Below are positions 23,495 to 26,077 of a stretch of DNA of 26,077 nucleotides, one piece after another. This stretch comes from a virus. The notes under the pieces are model-generated. The model was given only the letters and a program-made list of their open reading frames with translations. It ran no database searches and was not told the origin of the DNA. Location: positions 1 through 26,077 of IMG/VR virus record IMGVR_UViG_3300005265_000062; one strand, written 5' to 3'. The stretch's first letter is position 1; every line of letters starts with the position of its first letter. Both the position numbers and the translations under genes were made by a program.

Positions 23495-23620
23495 TTACAT
23501 CCGGCGCCCGCAAGCATACTTTTCCCCATTGGGAAGGGTCAGGGTTGAGGTCACATTCCCCAATCCTACGCAGCCCGAAAGAGTCAGCAAAAGCAGCAAT
23601 ATTAGCGTGTTACGTATCAT
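23495..23620 (-). CDS. 41-aa lipoprotein, candidate outer-membrane spanin (Rz1-like)
   Basis: The frame starts at ATG 23620 with GAGGGG seven bases upstream. It encodes MIRNTLILLLLLTLSGCVGL, a complete signal with a lipobox (LSGC, Cys at residue 17), and then only 24 residues ending in CGRRM before TAA. It lies between the holin and the small gene after the endolysin, the standard place for Rz1-type lipoproteins. It could pair with the membrane coiled-coil protein or be a short remnant of such a system. The mature part lacks the Pro richness of Rz1. Confidence 0.65.
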   Translation of the reverse strand: MIRNTLILLLLLTLSGCVGLGNVTSTLTLPNGEKYACGRRM

Positions 23621-23647
23621 TGGTTTTACCCCTCACACCGGTATAGA

Positions 23648-23839
23648 TTATCTCTGCGAGTTCCGTGGCCCTGCTCGTAAGCCGCCCAGCTCCTTGGAGG
23701 CAAATATTGCCCGCCAGAGGCGGTCGTAAATCCGCATGATCATGGTCTGGCGGAGCGACATGGCATGCGTGAAACAGAGCACATGTAACGGGTTCGTGTA
23801 ATGGCTGATGAAGTTCCGAATAGATTCGTGTGTGCTCAT
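23648..23839 (-). CDS. Small hypothetical protein of the lysis cluster
   Basis: This 63-aa protein starts MSTHESIRNFISHYTNPLHV, with its ATG overlapping the stop of the lytic transglycosylase (ATGA). It is predicted mostly helical with an amphipathic segment LRQTMIMRIYDRLWRAIFA, and ends in a basic tail. Coupling and placement support expression. A competing 96-aa frame on the same strand has a less protein-like composition. I do not recognise the family. Confidence 0.6.
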   Translation of the reverse strand: MSTHESIRNFISHYTNPLHVLCFTHAMSLRQTMIMRIYDRLWRAIFASKELGGLRAGPRNSQR

Positions 23840-24390
23840 ATCCTTCCCGGGTTGATGGCTGCTCTATATCTCCTGTAGCGCTGCATGATCTTTTCAACAT
23901 ATCTCAGCGTTTGCGCCCAATCGGGGCGCTTCCCTCGCCAGATACACCTTTTATCTCGCAGACGCAGGCTCGTATATGCCCATGTTTGCCACAGCCCGAT
24001 GTCCTTGGAGGTTTTTCCCTCGTCTTGCCGCGCAATCCTGAGCGCCGTATTCACATATGCCCTGCCACAGTTGTATGCGGCCAGGGCGAACCTGATCTTC
24101 TCGCGGTCGAGGGGAATCTCCGGAAAATGATCATATTGCTCTTTCAGGTATTTGATCCCCAGAGCCAAGTTCACATCCGGGCACCAGATATATTCGGGAT
24201 GAACCAGCCGCTCCTCTGCTAATGCTCGCGAGATCTGCATCAGACCCATGCAACCGGCCGACGAGATGGCCTCTGTTCGGAATGCCGACTCTTGGGCAAC
24301 CTGGGCCTTAATCACCAACCAGTCGGCGGGAAAATGCTGCTCATTGCAGATATACTGGATCAGACTGTCGAAACGATCCTCAAATTTCAT
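23836..24390 (-). CDS. Lytic transglycosylase endolysin
   Basis: This 184-aa enzyme has an SLT (lysozyme-like) fold and cleaves the peptidoglycan MurNAc-GlcNAc bond with formation of a 1,6-anhydro product. The catalytic Glu is E34 in VAQESAFRTEA. The following SSAGCMGLMQIS (residues 43-54) and FALAAYNCGRAYV (101-113) are the other conserved blocks of the family, and there is a long C-terminal helical extension ending RYRRYRAAINPGRI. It has no signal peptide, so it needs the holin to reach the wall. It is the first gene after the late promoter and leader terminator. Confidence 0.9.
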   Translation of the reverse strand: MKFEDRFDSLIQYICNEQHFPADWLVIKAQVAQESAFRTEAISSAGCMGLMQISRALAEERLVHPEYIWCPDVNLALGIKYLKEQYDHFPEIPLDREKIRFALAAYNCGRAYVNTALRIARQDEGKTSKDIGLWQTWAYTSLRLRDKRCIWRGKRPDWAQTLRYVEKIMQRYRRYRAAINPGRI

Positions 24391-24425
24391 TCGCTTTGAG
24401 TCCTTATCTTGCTGATGGGCCTAAC

Positions 24426-24489
24426 AAAAAAGGCCCGGTTGCCATGAACATGACGCACAAATACAAGTTCATAACAACCGGGCCTTTTT
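24426..24489. terminator. Strong hairpin terminator in the late leader, bidirectional
   Basis: Perfect 15-bp arms AAAAAGGCCCGGTTG (24427-24441) and CAACCGGGCCTTTTT (24475-24489), plus an inner 6-bp ATGAAC/GTTCAT pair after a 2-base mismatch, enclose a 17-nt loop. A T-run follows the GC-rich stem on both strands (TTTTTT at 24431-24426 on the minus strand). It lies between the late promoter and the endolysin gene. It therefore either ends the upstream operon or acts as a leader terminator that must be overcome. Confidence 0.85.
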
Positions 24490-24527
24490 ATCGCCCGAAA
24501 ATCACACAGAAAACAGATTTAAATTCT

Positions 24528-24568
24528 ACATCTTGTGGCAGATTACAAAATCCACCACAAGATGTCAA
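24528..24568 (-). promoter_or_regulatory. Late promoter with overlapping 11-bp inverted-repeat operator
   Basis: On the minus strand there is a perfect -35 TTGACA (24568-24563), a 17-bp spacer and a -10 TAATCT (24545-24540, keeping the key A2 and T6). This predicts a start near 24533. The inverted repeat ACATCTTGTGG (24528-24538) / CCACAAGATGT (24555-24565), with a 16-bp centre, overlaps the -35 and flanks the -10, an ideal location for a dimeric repressor or activator. No other convincing promoter was seen in front of the 24-kb late region. Confidence 0.65.
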
Positions 24569-24574
24569 GGGTTT

Positions 24575-24820
24575 TTATTGCGCCTCTCTCCATATCATCG
24601 GCAATATATCCGCAAGCACCTCTACGGCGCTATCCAGGCGATCGTTGATGTCGCCGAACCAGACCTCAAAATCCGCATAAGTCCCGTCCAGGGCGTGGTC
24701 CTCACGGCCCATGAGGTAGCGAACCGCGGCAAACATGGCGCGGAGCCGGAGGAGGCTGTCAAAGACCTCGTCAATCCTGTCAAAAACCTCTGGTCTTGTC
24801 TCCATTGATCTTGTCTCCAT
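24575..24820 (-). CDS. Small acidic hypothetical protein
   Basis: This 81-aa protein is translated from an ATG that overlaps the stop of the ORF6N gene (TAATG) and has GGAGGTGA upstream. It begins with a duplicated METRS/METRP pentapeptide. It is helical and acidic (VFDRIDEVFDSLLRLRAMFAAV, DFEVWFGDINDRLDSAVEVL) with no membrane segment. Some phage dioxygenase- or antirepressor-linked small proteins look like this, but I cannot name a family. Its end abuts the late promoter. Confidence 0.7.
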   Translation of the reverse strand: METRSMETRPEVFDRIDEVFDSLLRLRAMFAAVRYLMGREDHALDGTYADFEVWFGDINDRLDSAVEVLADILPMIWREAQ

Positions 24821-25698
24821 TATGCCTCACCTCCCCGCCTGACCGTCGGGCAGGCCTTCTGCAGGGCGGCAGTCCCGCCTCCGTCGAGCAACACCTGGCC
24901 GATGCGGTCCATGATCTCCCGGTCCCTGTGGTTGGTGATGACCGGGTCAAAATGGATACCGATCTTTCGCAAGCCGCGCTCTATCTGCTGGACCTTACCC
25001 CTTGAGATGCCCAGGGCGGCCCCTGCCTCCTTCTGGGTGAGACCATGTCTCCGGAACCAGCACAGCCTGGTGAGCTGGTGCAGCGGGACCTTGGCCTGTG
25101 CCGCGATCCCGATAACCCTGAGCCCGATTGCAACCCCTTCCGTCCTTGCCTCGGCGATGGCCGCTGGGTTCGGTGTTAGGCTCTTTCGGTGCGCCTGTTC
25201 AAAATAGGCAAATGCCTTGGAGATCTGCTTTGAGCGGTAAATGGCCACCTCAGAGTGCAGGAAATGGGCCATGTGGTTGGCGCCTGCGTGGGTAAAACCC
25301 CAGGGCCGGTGGGTAAACCTTGCGTTTTGTAAGGTTCCATATTGGAACCTTAGCTTTTCCACCTCCTCCCAGGTGAGCTCAAAGGCCAGTTCATCATCAA
25401 AATACTCCCTGTTGCGCCTGAGCTGCTTCATTAGCTGTTTGGTCTGGACCTGGTAAACCGCGGCCAGGTCCCTTGCGAGCATAAATGGCGGCCTTCCTGG
25501 AAGCTCATAGACTAGGTCGCGGAAGTCATTGGCTCGGGCATAGGCCTTGATCAAGGCCTTTTCGCCCCTCTTGCCTTTGAAGGCATCTGTCCAGCTCGCA
25601 AACCCTTCCTCTGTGCCAGGGTCTTGGTCCCACAGCTCGGATTCAGGGTCAAAGATTGGGTGCATGTCCTGTGGTTGATCGTTTCTTTTCTCTTCCAT
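24820..25698 (-). CDS. ORF6N-domain regulator with C-terminal HTH
   Basis: This 292-aa protein has a strong AGGAGGTGA site. Residues about 65-165 (LPGRPPFMLARDLAAVYQV, LRRNREYFDDELAFELTWEE, RPWGFTHAGANHMAHFLHSE, IYRSKQISKAFAYFE) form an ORF6N domain, common in phage antirepressors and regulators. Residues about 218-245 (HGLTQKEAGAALGISRGKVQQIERGL) form a helix-turn-helix. The first 50 residues are acidic and disordered. It lies just upstream of the late promoter and is a candidate for controlling it. Activator, repressor and antirepressor roles all remain possible. Confidence 0.85.
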   Translation of the reverse strand: MEEKRNDQPQDMHPIFDPESELWDQDPGTEEGFASWTDAFKGKRGEKALIKAYARANDFRDLVYELPGRPPFMLARDLAAVYQVQTKQLMKQLRRNREYFDDELAFELTWEEVEKLRFQYGTLQNARFTHRPWGFTHAGANHMAHFLHSEVAIYRSKQISKAFAYFEQAHRKSLTPNPAAIAEARTEGVAIGLRVIGIAAQAKVPLHQLTRLCWFRRHGLTQKEAGAALGISRGKVQQIERGLRKIGIHFDPVITNHRDREIMDRIGQVLLDGGGTAALQKACPTVRRGGEA

Positions 25699-25751
25699 AA
25701 TTCACCTCCTGTGGGTTGGATCAATCCCGAAGCTCCCCGCCAAAATGGAAA

Positions 25752-25867
25752 ATCCCGAGACCTGATCACGCCCCACAGGAAGCGCCCCCGCCCTCGCGGT
25801 AACGGGGAGTCTCGGGATAGAGTTTGCGACAAAAAACCGCCCAGACGGGGGCGAATGCCGCCTGTGG
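25752..25867 (-). promoter_or_regulatory. Structured leader of the ORF6N gene, possible attenuator
   Basis: On the minus strand there are two sets of pairings that partly exclude each other. One set is CCACAGG (25867-25861) with CCTGTGG (25779-25773), plus CGCCCCCG (25853-25846) with CGGGGGCG (25790-25783). The other is a short hairpin CGCCC/GGGCG (25853-25849, 25842-25838) followed by T6, plus ATCCCGAGAC (25818-25809) with GTCTCGGGAT (25761-25752). The rest of the 270-bp interval 25699-25970 shows no convincing gene. Confidence 0.45.
25831..25853 (-). terminator. Weak terminator-like hairpin in the ORF6N leader
   Basis: A stem CGCCC/GGGCG with loop CCGTCT is followed by G and six T residues on the minus strand. 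The stem is only five base pairs, so its strength is doubtful. It may end the transcript of the gene at the right edge or attenuate the ORF6N gene. Confidence 0.45.
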
Positions 25868-25970
25868 AGTTTGATCGCCCACCATCCAAGCATATTTTCC
25901 TTGATTTGTCAAGCCCTGATCTCACTTAGCAAGGATAATACCTTATTTATTCCCTCCACGCCTCGACTGC

Positions 25971-26075
25971 TTACTCCCTCTTCTTGATCCGCCACCAGTA
26001 AAACCGTAGGCGGCGCAACGATAAGCTCATCAGTACGCACACAGCAAAACCCCAGGGCTCATGCCAGGCACCCAC
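25971..26075 (-). CDS. C-terminal fragment of an unidentified protein, cut by the window edge
   Basis: An open minus-strand frame enters from the right edge and ends at TAA (25973-25971) after 34 codons. It reads WHEPWGFAVCVLMSLSL and then a basic, aromatic end RRLRFYWWRIKKRE. The hydrophobic stretch followed by positive charges suggests the end of a small membrane protein. It is too short to identify; another frame could be the real one. Confidence 0.35.
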   Translation of the reverse strand: MGAWHEPWGFAVCVLMSLSLRRLRFYWWRIKKRE

Positions 26076-26077
26076 CA

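Larger units (their letters stand above)
105..26077 (-). mobile_element. Mu-like transposable phage with siphovirus-type tail, late half up to its right end
   Basis: Gene order from the lysis genes through gp26/gp27-like proteins, TerL, portal, Mu F-like protein, protease-capsid, connectors and tail follows the late region of Mu-like phages. The element ends at about 105 with a 5'-TG dinucleotide and two adjacent 22-bp repeats next to an interrupted host gene. The early region (transposase, repressor) would be beyond the right edge and is not seen. No tail sheath gene is visible. With the tape measure and frameshifted chaperones this points to a long non-contractile tail, as in B3/D3112-type transposable phages. 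That classification is inference from gene content. Confidence 0.75.

Noticed and set aside
23610-23900. 96-aa minus-strand frame overlapping the endolysin end
   Set aside because: His/Cys-rich, low-likelihood composition. The 63-aa frame at 23648-23839 with ATGA coupling fits better.
25822-25836. TGCGACAAAAA match to the terminal-repeat core far from the end
   Set aside because: The match is short and A-rich, and the A-run is better explained by the T-tract of the leader hairpin. Could be an internal transposase site but too weak to claim.
25890-25912. TTGACA with possible promoter upstream of the ORF6N gene
   Set aside because: No acceptable -10 at 16-18 bp spacing (TTGGAT lacks the key A), so it is not reported as a feature.
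25551-25925. 124-aa minus-strand frame through the ORF6N leader
   Set aside because: It overlaps the start of the ORF6N gene out of frame, and its upstream part runs through the inverted repeats; no ribosome binding site.
1-26077. CRISPR array, tRNA or rRNA genes
   Set aside because: No regularly spaced repeats and no recognisable tRNA or rRNA segments were seen on reading both strands.

Overview
The window holds the late half of a Mu-like transposable (pro)phage. Nearly all of it is one minus-strand transcription unit running from about 24,530 down to about 181. The phage terminus lies at the left edge of the window, around position 105. Beyond it, bases 1-104 encode a fragment of a response-regulator receiver domain on the minus strand, broken exactly where the phage begins, so the phage appears to have inserted into a bacterial two-component gene. 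The wording of the receiver fragment resembles hybrid kinases of sulfate-reducing Desulfobacterota (former Deltaproteobacteria). That host assignment is inference only.

Layout in transcription order (right to left). 25,971-26,077: tail end of an unidentified gene. 25,752-25,870: structured leader. 25,698-24,820: ORF6N/HTH regulator. 24,820-24,575: small acidic protein. 24,568-24,427: late control region with a sigma70-type promoter, an overlapping palindrome and a strong hairpin terminator. 24,390-22,601: lysis group (lytic transglycosylase, small protein, 41-aa lipoprotein, 3TM holin, membrane/coiled-coil protein). 22,613-20,269: packaging genes (wHTH protein, Mu gp27-like small terminase, TerL). 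20,272-14,230: head genes (portal, Mu F-like protein, repeat-bearing small protein, ChaB-protease-scaffold-capsid polyprotein, decoration-like protein with a signal peptide). 14,196-12,529: connector, gp10-like and tail completion genes. 12,515-3,257: siphovirus-type tail (two paralogous tube proteins, frameshifted chaperones, tape measure, distal tail and hub proteins). 3,257-3,018: zinc-ribbon protein.

3,008-239 is a complete diversity-generating retroelement (DGR), in the order target gene with VR, hairpin, avd, TR, reverse transcriptase. TR and VR align without gaps over 115 nt and differ at 11 positions. Every one of the 11 falls on an adenine of the TR coding strand, the signature of adenine-directed mutagenic retrohoming. 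The target has a formylglycine-generating-enzyme/C-type-lectin-like C-terminus and sits directly after the tail hub, so it is probably the receptor-binding tip. A terminator and two 22-bp terminal repeats (candidate transposase sites) follow the reverse transcriptase.

Together this describes a siphovirus-tailed, Mu-like phage that carries a DGR next to its right end. In Mu that position holds the invertible tail-fibre (G) segment, so one host-range diversification system appears to be replaced by another. Other notable features are a -1 frameshift site in the tail chaperones, an internal start inside the capsid polyprotein, a decoration-like protein with a Sec signal, and a late promoter followed by a leader terminator.
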